29,620 nucleotides of DNA from Carex sylvatica (GCA_964058845.1 CAXKVR010000729.1:1-29620); one strand, 5' to 3'; shown: positions 10,410 to 20,475, numbered from the stretch's first letter. Translations and numbers: made by a program. The notes: generated from the letters alone by a model not told the origin.

Positions 10410-10832
10410 ATAGGCTAATAAATAATCGATTGTTCCTAGCCTCCGGTGCAACCAAGTCGTTTTTCAATTTTTAAAGTCCAAATGATCGATCCAAACCGTT
10501 AGATGTGATCTCTATATTAAAATATGCTAGGAGACCAAAGTTTACATTTTTGAGAATTTTTTAACTATTTATTAAGCCACTTTGAAAATCGTTGATCCAA
10601 CAGTGGCTTAATCAAATAGTAAAATCAGAAGTTACCATTGGATCAGCAATTTTCAAAGTGGCTTAATAAATAGTAAAAAAATTTCAAAAAATGTAAAATT
10701 TGGTCTCCTAACACATTTTAATATGGAGATCACATATAACAGTTTGGATCGATCATTTGGACTTTAAAAATCAAATGACTTAGTTGCACAGGAGATTAGG
10801 AACAATCGATTGTTTATTAGCCTATCTCTCTC
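10403..10832. mobile_element. A-family foldback MITE, copy 3
   Basis: Ends gagatataggctaataaa and ttattagcctatctctc, an aatcgattgttcctagcctc subterminus, and the shared inner module on both arms. It differs from copy 1 by scattered substitutions and small indels, so the copies did not arise by one recent duplication. Lies between two (TA)n tracts. Confidence 0.85.
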
Positions 10833-10843
10833 TCTATATATAT

Positions 10844-11251
10844 AGGAACTTGCTATCATGTTATGCATAGCATAGAGAGCCTCCGTGCAACAGCTCAATA
10901 TTCGACTTTTCAAAATCCTAACGGTCGATCCGAACCATTCATCTTGTTCTCCATATTAATATGTGTTTGGAGACCAAATTTTATATTTTTTGGAATTTTT
11001 TTACTATTTTTTTAGATTTATTGAAAATCACTGTTTTTTATGGTCCAAATTTGCTAAAAACAGCGATTTTCAATAAATCTAAAAAAATAGTAAAAAAATT
11101 TCAAAAAATATAAAATTTAGTCTGCAAACACATATTAATATGTAGAACAAGATGAACGGTTCGGATCAACCGTTAGAATTTTAAAAAGTCAAATATTAAG
11201 CCGTTGCATGGAGACCCTCTATGCTACACATAGCATGCTAGCATATCCCTT
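10844..11251. mobile_element. C-family foldback MITE, copy 1
   Basis: Left end aggaacttgctatcatg pairs imperfectly with the right end catgctagcatatccctta; next come tagcatagagagcctcc and ggagaccctctatgcta. The middle module (ggtcgatccgaaccattc, gttctccatattaatatg, gaccaaattttatattttt) is shared with A and B. The inner loop differs: gaaaatcactgtttttta and a ggtccaaatttgc centre. Confidence 0.85.
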
Positions 11252-11273
11252 ATTTATATATATATATATATAT

Positions 11274-11677
11274 AGTAAGGCTAGGCTACTATGGGTTGCA
11301 TAGAGAGCTACAATGCTACGGTTCAATATTCGACTTTTTTAAATCCTAACGGTCGATCCGAACCATTCATCTTGTTCTCCATATTAATATGTGTTTGGAG
11401 ACTAAATTTTATATTTTTTGGAAATTTTTTTATTTTTTTTTAGATTTGTTGAAAATCGCTGTTTTCAGCAAATCTGGACCATAAAAAAACAGTGATTTTC
11501 AATAAATCTAAAAAAATAGTAAAAAAATTTCAAAAAATATAAAATTTGGTCTCCAAACACATATTAATATGGAGAACAAGATGAACGATTCAGATCGACC
11601 GTTAGAATTTTAAAAACTCGAATATTGAGCCGTAGCACCGTAGTCCTCTATGCAACCCATAGCACCTTAGCCTTACT
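11274..11677. mobile_element. C-family foldback MITE, copy 2
   Basis: Ends agtaaggctaggctactatg and catagcaccttagccttact; 404 bp between two (TA)n tracts. Middle module as in C copy 1. Around the centre it carries a cagcaaatctggaccata block close to the inverse of the copy 1 loop, so the loop sits in the opposite orientation relative to copy 1. Confidence 0.85.
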
Positions 11678-11788
11678 CATATATATATATATATATAATT
11701 ATCGTCTGATTGCATGCGGACGTAGTTATATATATATATAGAGAGAGAGAGGGGGGGGGGCTGGCTACTATGCTTATATAAGCATATT

Positions 11789-11793
11789 TCTAT
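11789..11793. repeat. 5-bp target site duplication, left copy
   Basis: tctat directly before the TG of the inserted LTR; the right copy is at 14445-14449. The intact inverse arm of the same MITE has the related sequence cctac only once, which confirms that the pair was made by insertion. Confidence 0.85.
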
Positions 11794-12785
11794 TGTCACA
11801 CCCCGCGGCCCCACGAGGCGTGACGGGTGCCTCCTGCCGTAGACATACGGTTGCCCGTATGCCTACAAGGCAAGTACGATATAATAGAAAGTAAAACACA
11901 ACCAAACAAACAAACAAATAACTAAGAAAAACAGTTCATAAATCCCAACTGGTCAGGTAATATCATACAAAATCCGTATCTCGATGGATACGTATCACCA
12001 AATGACATAGAGAACACATATATATATACAATCAAAACATAAATCTATACATGTCTCTAGTCACAATACCAGACAGCTAAGCAGCGGTGAAAACCAGGCC
12101 TACCGACCTCGTGTCTCTCTCGGATCCGCCGAACCGGTACCTGAAAAATTAACCCAAAAGAGGGGATGAGAATTGAATTCTCAGTGCGATAAATTGCCAC
12201 AAATCGTCCCTGGACTTGCAATCAAAGATTATATTCAAAAAGTAAACACAAATAAAGTTCAAATCAGTTTATAATCATATATAAACATACTGCACAAACC
12301 CGACAACATTTATCCAAATGAAATCACAATTCAGGAATTGCCAAGATGAAATTCAAGCACACAATATTTGGTTTAACTCGATTTCCGAATATCTGGTAGT
12401 AACTACAGATGTTCCACCAAACTGGACCCCAATTCGTTCCCACTCATCTGTAGGGTTACAGACACCTACAGACGGCTGTACCAGGTAAAACCTTTTCTCA
12501 TGACACTCATCTGTAGTTACAGGCTTAACTGTTTAATTAAAAGTCTGGTTCTAATTCATATCCGGAAAATCCATATAAATCCAATTGACCATCCAAACGC
12601 ATTACCCCCTGGGTAATGCCTCCGATACACAGTCACCAATAACCAAAATCATAATACAAAGTCACTTACCCCTCGTCCCAACCGGTACTGGGAACTGCCG
12701 AGGGCCAGACGATCTAAAGCTTTAGAACACTGAGCGTCAAACGTCCATGCATTAGACTTTGACAAATCCGGATTCACCCCCTGGG

Positions 12786-12793
12786 TGACGTCA
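12786..12793. promoter_or_regulatory. TGACGTCA palindrome (bZIP-type site) in the LTR
   Basis: A perfect TGACGTCA, the core bound by plant TGA/bZIP factors. A single copy in non-coding DNA; function unproven. Confidence 0.3.
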
Positions 12794-14007
12794 TCACGGT
12801 GGATGACCATAATACCATATCCACCAACCGATGGTGATATAAAGCACGGTGACTTTAATTTCAAAATCAGATCATTCAGATCAACACAAATAATAACCAT
12901 ACCAGCATGCAAATCAATCAGATTAAACAATTCGAGTTTCACTTTATTTGGGCAATGCAATGCATATGAATCAAAACACAGTTTAATTCCTGAATATAAA
13001 ATATCAAACAAGTCCAGAAACCCCGCACCTGAGTAATAGCACGCTCGACTAAGGCTCAGGCGTCTCGAACGACCCAGAAATCCTTTGCCTCGTATGATTA
13101 CCACCTATTTTACACGTTAAATTCGATTAACGCGTTCGATTAATATCCGATAATTAATACCATTACCAAACCCTAATTCGAATTCCAATTCAATCGGTAG
13201 TTCTGAATAAACAACATGAATCGATATGTTTTACGAAGTTATAACTCGATTAATTCCCGAATTTCACACACAAAATACCAAAATCCATTTCCATAAACCC
13301 AACCCCAAAACCCTAGTTCAATTCCAAATTCCATAAGCAAATCAATCCGATTATCGAGTTATAACGTTTCAACTCAAATTCGAATTCGAATTTCACCAAA
13401 ATATAACAAATCAAATAAAATTAGGGTTTCCAAGAGAAAAGGAAGATAAATCGTATCAATTATCACAAATTAACAACTAATCGAGCTAGAACTCGATTAT
13501 GAAACCCTAATCACAAATTTCAACCGAAATCATGACAAATCGAATAAATCGAATAAATTAGGGTTTTTCAAGAAATTACCAGGGAGAAATATATACCAAA
13601 TTGAAGCTTTCTAATCGATCAAGGATCGTCAATTCAGCTCGAATCTCAATTTTCCGGTCAGTTCGATCAGTTTCCGCGCTCAATTTCTCTCTCTCTTTCT
13701 TTCCCTTTTAGTTCGGCTATAAGCCCTAGCTCTCCCGTATTTTTATTTCAATACTTCGGTGGAAAAATGAAAGGAGAAGAAAGGTTATAATTAATGTTTG
13801 GAAATTTTGCAAATAAACCCTCCAACTTTTAGTTATTAACAAACTTAAAAATATTTGTTACAAATAGGCCCTTTATGTAAATGTTTTATTTCACAATTAA
13901 GCCCTTATGTAATATTTTTATTTATTAAAAAGAAGAAGAGAAAGGTTATTTGGTCCATTTTGCTCATAAGTCCCTCAAAAATATCAAAAATAGCACATAA
14001 TACACCC

Positions 14008-14361
14008 CAGTGCGGGTCAATCATCAGCACTGCGGATCCATCCAGCCGCACTCACAGCGCAAATAGCAAACACACACCCCAGTGCGGATCAATCATCCGC
14101 ACTGCGGATCCGTCCAGCCGCACTCACGGCGCAGAAAAATGTCCGAGCCTAGTGCGGACGCACTGAGGCCAGTGCGGATGCTCCCATCCGCATTCAGTAC
14201 TTAGCGAAATTTTCAGAAGAGTACAGAACTCACCCGCAGTGCGTGTGCCCATCCGCACCACCATCCGCACCCAGAAAAATTGCAGCCGTTTATTAAGGAA
14301 CTTGTCCCAGTGCGGGTGAAGCCACCCGCAGTGCGGGTCATCCATCCGCACTGGACCGTTT
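14008..14361. repeat. GTGCGG-rich tandem repeat in the LTR
   Basis: Two copies with a 72-bp period start at 14008 and 14080 (cagtgcggrtcaatcat then gcactgcggatcc and cagccgcactcac). Looser GTGCGG/CCGCAC units follow to 14361. The units form small inverted repeats (agtgcgg...ccgcact). GC content is far above the surroundings. In the inferred minus orientation the block lies in U3, where enhancer repeats are common. Confidence 0.75.
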
Positions 14362-14444
14362 TTCTATATTTATAATTCGGTTCTTGACGCCTTAATTCAA
14401 TCAATCAGTATAAAAATATTTCCTTACGTTATCATAATGTCACA

Positions 14445-14449
14445 TCTAT
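14445..14449. repeat. 5-bp target site duplication, right copy
   Basis: tctat directly after the terminal CA of the inserted LTR; identical to 11789-11793. Confidence 0.85.
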
Positions 14450-14896
14450 ATATGCTTATAATTCATTTTTGTGTTTTCAATGTTCAAATGGTCGATCTGA
14501 ACCGTTAGATGTGATCTCTATATTGAAATGTGCTTGGAGACCAAATTTTATATTTTTTTGAATTTTTTTACTATTTATTAAGCCACTTTGAAAATTGCTG
14601 ATCCAATGGTGGCTTCTGATTTTACTGTTTTGTTAAGCCACCATTGGATCAGCGATTTTCAAAGTGGCTTAATAAATAGTAAAAAAATTCAAAAAAATGT
14701 AAATTTTGGTCTCCAAACACATTTCAATATAGATATCACATCTAACGGTTCAAATCGACCATTTGGACATTGGAAACACAAAAATAAATTATAAGCATAT
14801 GTAGGAATATGCTTATATAAGCATAGTAGCCAGCCCCCTCTCTCTCTATATATATATATATATATAACTACGTCCGCATGCAATCAGACTATAATT

Positions 14897-15848
14897 TTAA
14901 AAATCATGCTAATTTTCAAATATTGTATTGGACCTCATAGTATTGTTATATTTAAGCAAAAATATAATGTTTGTTTGTTTTTTTAAAAACCAAAAGAGCT
15001 CAGTTCAATTCTTCGTAAAAACCGAATGGAGTCAAAAAGGAAAATTTCGTTTTGCATATATATCAAAAGATTTGAATAATTCGTAGACGGTAAGTTAAAT
15101 CATATGATTGGATAGTTTTGATAGAATATAGAAGCAAGCTTCTGTCCCGTAGTGAAATAATGTGTCACTTTATTTCCCCATGAAGTCATAAAAAACTTCT
15201 TCATCCCTTCATTTTATCCGACAAAACTATTCACTTTCTAGTCTGATGAAATCAAGTTCTTCTGTTACCTCTTCCATAAACAATTCTTGTAACAAGTCCC
15301 TGAAGACAGATGATTAAATGACGCCATGACGGAGCTTATTCGTTCATATTACCTCCATTGTGTTGTGGAACCCATATAGCAGTGGTTTGTGACACCAACT
15401 GCGCCAGCAACTTGTAACGGAGGATTTGGTTTCATCCGGAAGGCGTGAAGATGCTTGTGGGGACTTCTTTCCTTTTGGGATCTTCTGCGGCTTGTAAAGG
15501 AATTTTGATCTGGAAGGAAAGTTTTTAGAATAAATCAGTAAATAAGAGATCTTGGCTGAGGTGGAATGGTGGATCATTCGTTGCCAGATGGAGTTCGTAA
15601 CAAATCCAAACTCCTAACCCCCTCTTAGCTGTTGCATTGCAACGGGTCATGCAATAAATACCCCGTATATCATAACGATGGCTTCGATTTTAGGTTTTAC
15701 ACAAAAAAATGTCATTTATGTTAAATTATTGTATTGTCCTCTCAGTTTTAATAAATATGTTATGACTTATGTTTTTGATATTATAATATAAAACAAAAAT
15801 ATTGAGGATTTCTGATATCTAATAAAATCTTTTCATTTTTATTGAGCT
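14897..15848. other. Intergenic stretch with a possible gene fragment
   Basis: Mostly AT-rich without a recognisable gene. Between about 15250 and 15520 the minus strand has less AT-biased, coding-looking text: an acceptor-like ttccttccag near 15508-15517, then an open stretch of some 50 codons (with KIPKGKKSPQASSRLPDE and SCWRSWCHKP), a donor-like GAG|GTAATA near 15350, and after a short gap an open run reading DLLQELFMEEVTEELDFIRL before TAG. The reading phases of the two parts do not join cleanly. I do not recognise the protein. It may be a captured exon pair, a decayed gene or chance. Confidence 0.3.
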
Positions 15849-15857
15849 ATCAAAGTA

Positions 15858-16219
15858 GTGAGGAGGTTCCAATACCTCATGTTTTTCATACCTCATAATG
15901 TCTTATATTTAATATATTCGTTTTCAAAGTTTAAATTATTGATCCGGACAGCTCAACATGATATCTATACTAAAATGTGCTTGATGATGAAATTATATAA
16001 TTTTTGAATTTTTTTTAAGATAGTACAAAATCACTGTTTTTGGACTGTTCAAAAACAGTAATTTTGTACCTATCTGAAATAAAATTTGGTCTCCAAATAT
16101 ATTTTAATATAAATATCATGTTGAGTGGTTCGAATTGACAGTTTGAATTTTAAAAACAAAATTATAAAATATAAGACATGATGAGATATAAAAAAACATG
16201 AGGTATTAGAACTCTCCTC
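15858..16219. mobile_element. F-family MITE with 9-bp direct repeats (Mutator-like)
   Basis: Inverted arms: gaggaggttccaatacctca on the left against tgaggtattagaactctcct on the right, then cttatattt / aaatataag. The flanks are identical 9-mers, atcaaagta at 15849-15857 and 16220-16228; this length is typical of Mutator-like elements. The inside carries a diverged form of the module seen in families A-D (aaaatttggtctccaaa, attttaatat, ggttcgaattgac) and a C-like loop (cactgtttttggactgttc). 362 bp, non-coding. Confidence 0.8.
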
Positions 16220-16228
16220 ATCAAAGTA

Positions 16229-16850
16229 TCAATATAAAATATATAAAATTAACTATGTTTATATGAAAATAACAAAACTAAAAATAATAATAATCAAAGT
16301 TGTTTTGTTAACAAGTTATTCTTCTTGATAAAAAATAGTTTATCCAATAATAAAATATTAGAAATACCTGATCTTGCTACATACGTTAATATATAATTAT
16401 ATATCATCAAAAACAAAATATCAAGCAAAAGATATATTATTTGAACTCTCAGACATAGATCAATCAAAACACAAGAATAAATATACATATTACAATATGT
16501 CATTTGACTAACTAAATTATTAGTGATGGAATTAGATCTCAATTTTTGACTTCCTTTGTTGCTCTCAAGTTTATGAATAAATTATGGTATATGAAATGTT
16601 ATTTTTTATATGTTTATATTTTATTTTTGTTTTCAGCAGGAAAAATTCAAGAATAAAATATGTTTCCCTAAAAAAAATGAAACAGGATACTTCTAAGCAT
16701 TATTTGGCTGAAAAAGATATTTCTTTAATAATAAATTGGCTCAAATAAATCGACGTAAACTATAAATGCATGATTAACTTTGTACAAGAACAAGGGTACA
16801 CCCGGCGTACCCTTAGCATTTCTATTCACCGTCTCTTTGCCACGTTCGAC
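16229..16850. other. AT-rich intergenic DNA upstream of PYD1
   Basis: No gene seen. The minus-strand frame at 16294-16542 is low-complexity and unconvincing. An 8-bp-stem hairpin (aagggtac, loop acccggc, gtaccctt) lies at 16792-16814, about 200 bp before the PYD1 start codon. Confidence 0.6.
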
Positions 16851-16883
16851 CCGGAAAGAGAGTAGATAAAAATAAGAGTATTA

Positions 16884-16891
16884 AATATAAA
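16884..16891 (+). promoter_or_regulatory. TATA-like box of PYD1
   Basis: AATATAAA in the sequence ttaaatataaac, about 120 bp before the start codon, followed by a pyrimidine-rich patch (ctctccttcttcccacc, 16906-16922) typical of plant core promoters. A second candidate, ctataaac, lies at 16924-16931. The choice is tentative. Confidence 0.4.
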
Positions 16892-17011
16892 CAGATCATC
16901 ACTACTCTCCTTCTTCCCACCAGCTATAAACGAAGTACCTCCTTTTCTAGTTACCTTCCCGACCATAATTCTCTTCTTTCATAGAGAGGTGTTTGATTTT
17001 GATCGTTTGTC

Positions 17012-19854
17012 ATGGACTCGTTGTCGCTAAAGAGCTCAGTCTTCGAGGTGGCGCGGCCGCGCCTTGCCGGACTGCGGCGACTCAGGTCGGTATCTCTACG
17101 CGTTGCGGCTCAGGCAGAGCCAGACCTGAGCATCAAGGTTAACGGGTTGGAGATGCCGAATCCGTTTGTTATCGGATCGGGTCCACCAGGGACCAATTAT
17201 ACTGTTATGAAAAGGGCCTTCGATGAAGGATGGGGCGCTGTCATCGCTAAGACCGTACAATTTTTATATCTATTTTTCTATAAGTTTCTTTTATTTTATT
17301 TTTTGAAAATTTTGTTCTCTACAATTTTCATGCGCTTTTGGATCTCAACAAGTATTTGGAAGAATTATATATATCTGTGGGACCTATACTACAATTTAAA
17401 GTGGAAATGGTCATATGGAAATATGCAAATTTATTGAGAATTGGATCTCAATATGAATTTGGATCCAGTTATCTTTTAGATGCAAATTGTCATTATATAG
17501 CAGGAAATGGAAAATTTGTAATTTATTTTGGAAAATTGTAACTCAATATTATTCTAATTTGTAATAGGTATCTTTGGATGCTGCAAAAGTAATCAATGTG
17601 ACTCCTCGGTATGCACGGCTACGTGCTGCTGGGTCAAACGGGTCAGCCAAGGGACCCATTATTGGCTGGGAGAATATCGAACTAATCAGTGATCGACCCC
17701 TTGAGACTATGTTAAATGATTTTAAAAAGTTGAAGGAGGAGTTTCCTGATAGGATATTGATAGCTTCTATAATGGAGGAGTATAATAAAGCTGCTTGGCA
17801 AGAGCTCATTGAACGGGTGGAAGAAACTGGAGTGGTACATTTTGCTTCCAACTTTATCTTCTCATTTTTTTCTTAAGCAAGAGTATGTTAACAATAGTAT
17901 GTTATAAGGTCCTGCAAGGTAGCAATATCTGAATATTATCCATTGAAAAAACTACAACTATTCTCGTTTGTTTTTTTTTCCTGAATTGTAGCTCCTGATT
18001 GATAATAGACAAGACAGCTGATATAGAATTTGGTTCAACTAATCTTGAAATTAATAATTCTGATACAGATCATTATATCACTGGAAGGTTCAATAAAATT
18101 CAATAAAATCTCTGCTACTTGAAATTACCTTTTTTGTGTAACCAGGATGCTTTTGAGATAAATTTCTCATGCCCACATGGCATGCCAGAGAGGAAGATGG
18201 GTGCAGCTGTGGGGCAAGACTGTGACTTATTGGAGGAAATATGTGGCTGGATAAATGAGAAGGCCACCATACCAGTCTGGGCAAAGATGACCCCCAACAT
18301 AACTGATATTACACAGGTAAGGATAAGAATTTCATTTTTTTAGATCATAAAAAATTATATCTGTGGTTAGTCATTGTCATTTGGCTTTTTGATTAATTGG
18401 CTTGTTCTTTCTGTTGTTTAGCCAGCGAGGGTTGCTTTGAAATCAGGATGTGAAGGTGTTGCTGCTATCAACACCATCATGAGTGTCATGGGGATCAATC
18501 TTGACACTTTAAGACCTGAACCTTCTGTTGAAGGGTTAGTTCTGTAATTTTTCTCAAGATCATAGTCTTAATATATCTGGTAAATGTAGTCTTGTACTGA
18601 ATTTGAATGATGTGTTGCAGAAGACCAAAATATCTACCTGTCATTATGACATTTTGGCCATAGCTTGGTTTTAAAGCCGCAATTAAGCCTTGACCCCCAT
18701 ATAAACCCCTGTTATTATCATTGAAGCAATAAAAGCATGAAATATTATAAAGAATATAGTGCATTCTATTTGAGACCAAATTATACTAAAATAGTAAAAC
18801 CTCAATCGAATCACAAAAAACAAGCCATAACAATTGCAACTGCAGTGTGGAAAAGGACAGATCAATCTATTGGATGGTCATTGTCACATTGGGCAATTAT
18901 GATTTATGAACATTAAAATACATATAAATTCTGTCCATTCAGATACTCTACACCTGGTGGATACTCTGCAAGAGCAGTACATCCAATTGCACTCGCTAAA
19001 GTAATGCAAATTGCAAGGATGATGAAAGAAGAATTTAATGAGGGGCAATCTCTTTCTGGCATTGGAGGGGTTGAAACCGGAAATGATGCAGCCGAATTTC
19101 TTCTACTCGGTGCAAATACCGTTCAGGTGAATCCCTAATTGTGAAAAATAGCTTCCCTTTTAGCTGATCTCAGTTATTTTTCTTCTGGAATAATGAAATA
19201 ATTTAACACCTTGTTTTTATCTGGCTGTGATAGGTTTGCACTGGAGTGATGATGCATGGTTACCCTCTTGTAAAGAAGCTCTGTGATGAGCTCAAGGATT
19301 TCATGAGGAAGCATAATTTCTCCTCTATTGAAGATTTCAGGGGGTATGACTTGTGCCATATTTCTTCGATTTTTTTCTAATTACAAAAGAAAGAAATGAT
19401 GATTGGAAATTGAAAGCATTAGGAATTACTCCATCAATCTGTCAGACACTGATTGAAATAAAAAGTTGATTCTCTTTTCAATATAAAAAAGTTGATTCTC
19501 TTTTTTTGTGCCAGACTGGCTTAGAATATATCTGTTAGCATAAGTTGTGATTTCACTTAACAGTTGGCATATATAGATGCTGACAACTTAGAGATATATG
19601 CTGGTATGAAAAACTGAACTATAAATAAAAAGTGAATACTCCCCAGACTTGTCTTTCTTTACCCTTCTTTTTTCCTAATTTCATGTTCATATTTCAGGGC
19701 ATCGCTTCCATATTTTACTACTCATACTGATCTGGTGAAGAGGCAACAGGAGGCAATCAAACAGAGAAAAGCTATCAAACAGGGCCTCCAGTCTGACAGA
19801 GACTGGACAGGAGATGGCTTTGTCAAGGAGTCCGAGAGTATGGTTTCTAATTGA
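17012..19854 (+). CDS. PYD1: Dihydropyrimidine dehydrogenase (NADP+), plastid; 7 exons
   Basis: Exons 17012-17254, 17568-17834, 18146-18316, 18422-18534, 18943-19126, 19234-19343 and 19698-19854; all six introns are GT-AG and the joined frame is 1245 nt, 414 residues, close to the plant family's length. It reduces uracil and thymine to their dihydro forms, the first and limiting step of pyrimidine breakdown in plastids. The N-terminus (1-35) is rich in S, L and R without acidic residues until 12, fitting a transit peptide. From about residue 40 it is the FMN-binding TIM barrel of the DHOD/DPYD family. Residues matching the mammalian active site are present: K80 (AKT), N117 (WENIELIS), N176 and the catalytic C179 in NFSCPHGM, and N244-T245 (INTIMS). 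The glycine-rich SGIGGVETG segment would hold the FMN phosphate. As in other plant forms, the FAD/NADPH and iron-sulphur domains of the animal enzyme are absent. ATG 17012 is the first in the predicted leader. No breaks seen. Confidence 0.96.
17255..17567 (+). other. PYD1 intron 1
   Basis: 313 nt, GT (gtacaattt) to AG (gtaatag), phase 0 between threonine 81 and valine 82. AT-rich. Open frames that run into it are read-through of exon 1. Confidence 0.9.
18535..18942 (+). other. PYD1 intron 4, the longest
   Basis: 408 nt, from gttagttctg to ccattcag, splitting a glycine codon (GG|A). AT-rich, no inserted element recognised. The other introns are 311 nt (17835-18145), 105 nt (18317-18421), 107 nt (19127-19233) and 354 nt (19344-19697). 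Confidence 0.88.
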
Positions 19855-19949
19855 TCTTCACCATTCAACCTTAACCTCTTTTATACTCTCTTCACAGATA
19901 AAAAATGTTCAAGCTGAATAATGAAATGGGTATCTTATTTATGGTTGTT

Positions 19950-19955
19950 AATAAA
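19950..19955 (+). terminator. Likely PYD1 polyadenylation signal
   Basis: AATAAA 96 nt after the stop codon, followed by T-rich sequence (tacttttttcttgcg). Plant signals are loose, so the exact cleavage site is not fixed. Confidence 0.5.
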
Positions 19956-20016
19956 CTATGAATACTTTTTTCTTGCGTTGCTCTACTTTGCTCTTGATTC
20001 TTTTGGTCTTCAATGT

Positions 20017-20475
20017 GTAATAGATTTAAAACTAATATAATCCGAGGTACATGAAACTATCCCTTTTGATCGAGAGTAGCAACTTGAATCACTTTTTGTT
20101 AAGAAAAAAGACAGCGGAGGAAAACATAGAACTTCAAAAGTTAGAAAAGTTAATAAAAAATAAAGGATACAGATCTTGCATTCTTTCCGGACTACTAAAT
20201 ATCACGTAAAAAAATTTGGTTCCCAATCACCTATTCACCCACAGAGGATCTGAGCCGTTGATTCTATAAATCTCAGCCACTCATCAAAACAGATCTTAAT
20301 CTCAGCCTTTAATAAATAATTTTGATTTTATACACCTGTTTCATGTTGTCAAACGTGTAGAAATTTAAATTTAGTGATTTATATTCATGCTACATATAAT
20401 GCCACACAGAAATTGTATCACTGAATCTTTTTTTTTCCACGCGTTTTCTACTGTTTTCACGCGTTTTCTACTTTT
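20017..20475. other. Intergenic DNA after PYD1
   Basis: No gene seen. Contains a repeat-like passage around 20215-20330 (ggttcccaatcacc, gagccgttgattc) similar in style to non-autonomous transposon sequence, and a direct repeat cacgcgttttctact at about 20439-20472. Confidence 0.45.

Larger units (their letters stand above)
11794..14444 (-). mobile_element. Probable solo LTR (Ty3/gypsy-type), 2651 bp
   Basis: Starts TGTCACACCCC and ends ATGTCACA, so it has TG...CA ends, and it is flanked by a perfect 5-bp duplication tctat (11789-11793 and 14445-14449) inside the D MITE arm. No primer site, gag or pol is seen and no end is repeated inside, so a solo LTR from LTR-LTR recombination is the best reading. 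Minus orientation is inferred: the minus-strand 3' end GGGGTGTGACA resembles many plant gypsy LTR ends, GC-rich repeats lie where U3 would be (14008-14361), and a TATA-like sequence lies near 13793-13800 ahead of a pyrimidine/GA-rich leader-like stretch. A 151-codon minus-strand frame at 12649-13104 has no domain I recognise. A non-autonomous LARD-like unit is an alternative. Confidence 0.75.
11755..14838. mobile_element. D-family foldback MITE split by a later insertion
   Basis: The left end ggggctggctactatgc at 11757-11773 pairs with gcatagtagccagcccc at 14821-14837. The left arm stops at 11793 and resumes at 14445. The rest (14450-14838) is a near-perfect hairpin with the shared inner module and a ttttactgttttg loop, as in B. 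Without the insertion the element is about 430 bp, similar to its relatives. The intact right arm shows what the uninterrupted left arm should look like, which fixes the insertion point. Confidence 0.85.
11697..14896. mobile_element. Outer inverted repeat (E) enclosing a nested MITE
   Basis: The 27 bases at 11704-11730 (starting gtctgattgcatgcggacg) are the exact reverse complement of 14863-14889; pairing continues outward for several bases with one mismatch. Inside lie (TA)n tracts, then the D element. The simplest reading is an older foldback with a TA-rich centre into which D inserted. Alternatively these are the true outer ends of D. The arms are short compared with the other families. 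Confidence 0.6.

Noticed and set aside
8883..10467. Several open frames of 60-100 codons on both strands
   Set aside because: They repeat the arm sequence of the MITEs, or translate microsatellite runs; the same text appears in both orientations.
12649..13104. Minus-strand open frame of 151 codons
   Set aside because: Lies wholly inside the probable solo LTR; no recognisable domain. Kept only as a note in that entry.
14124..14404. Minus-strand frames over the GTGCGG repeats
   Set aside because: Repetitive translation of a GC-rich tandem repeat.
11794..14444. Possible DNA transposon because both ends carry tgtcaca
   Set aside because: The tgtcaca copies are direct, not inverted; TG...CA ends with a 5-bp duplication fit an LTR.
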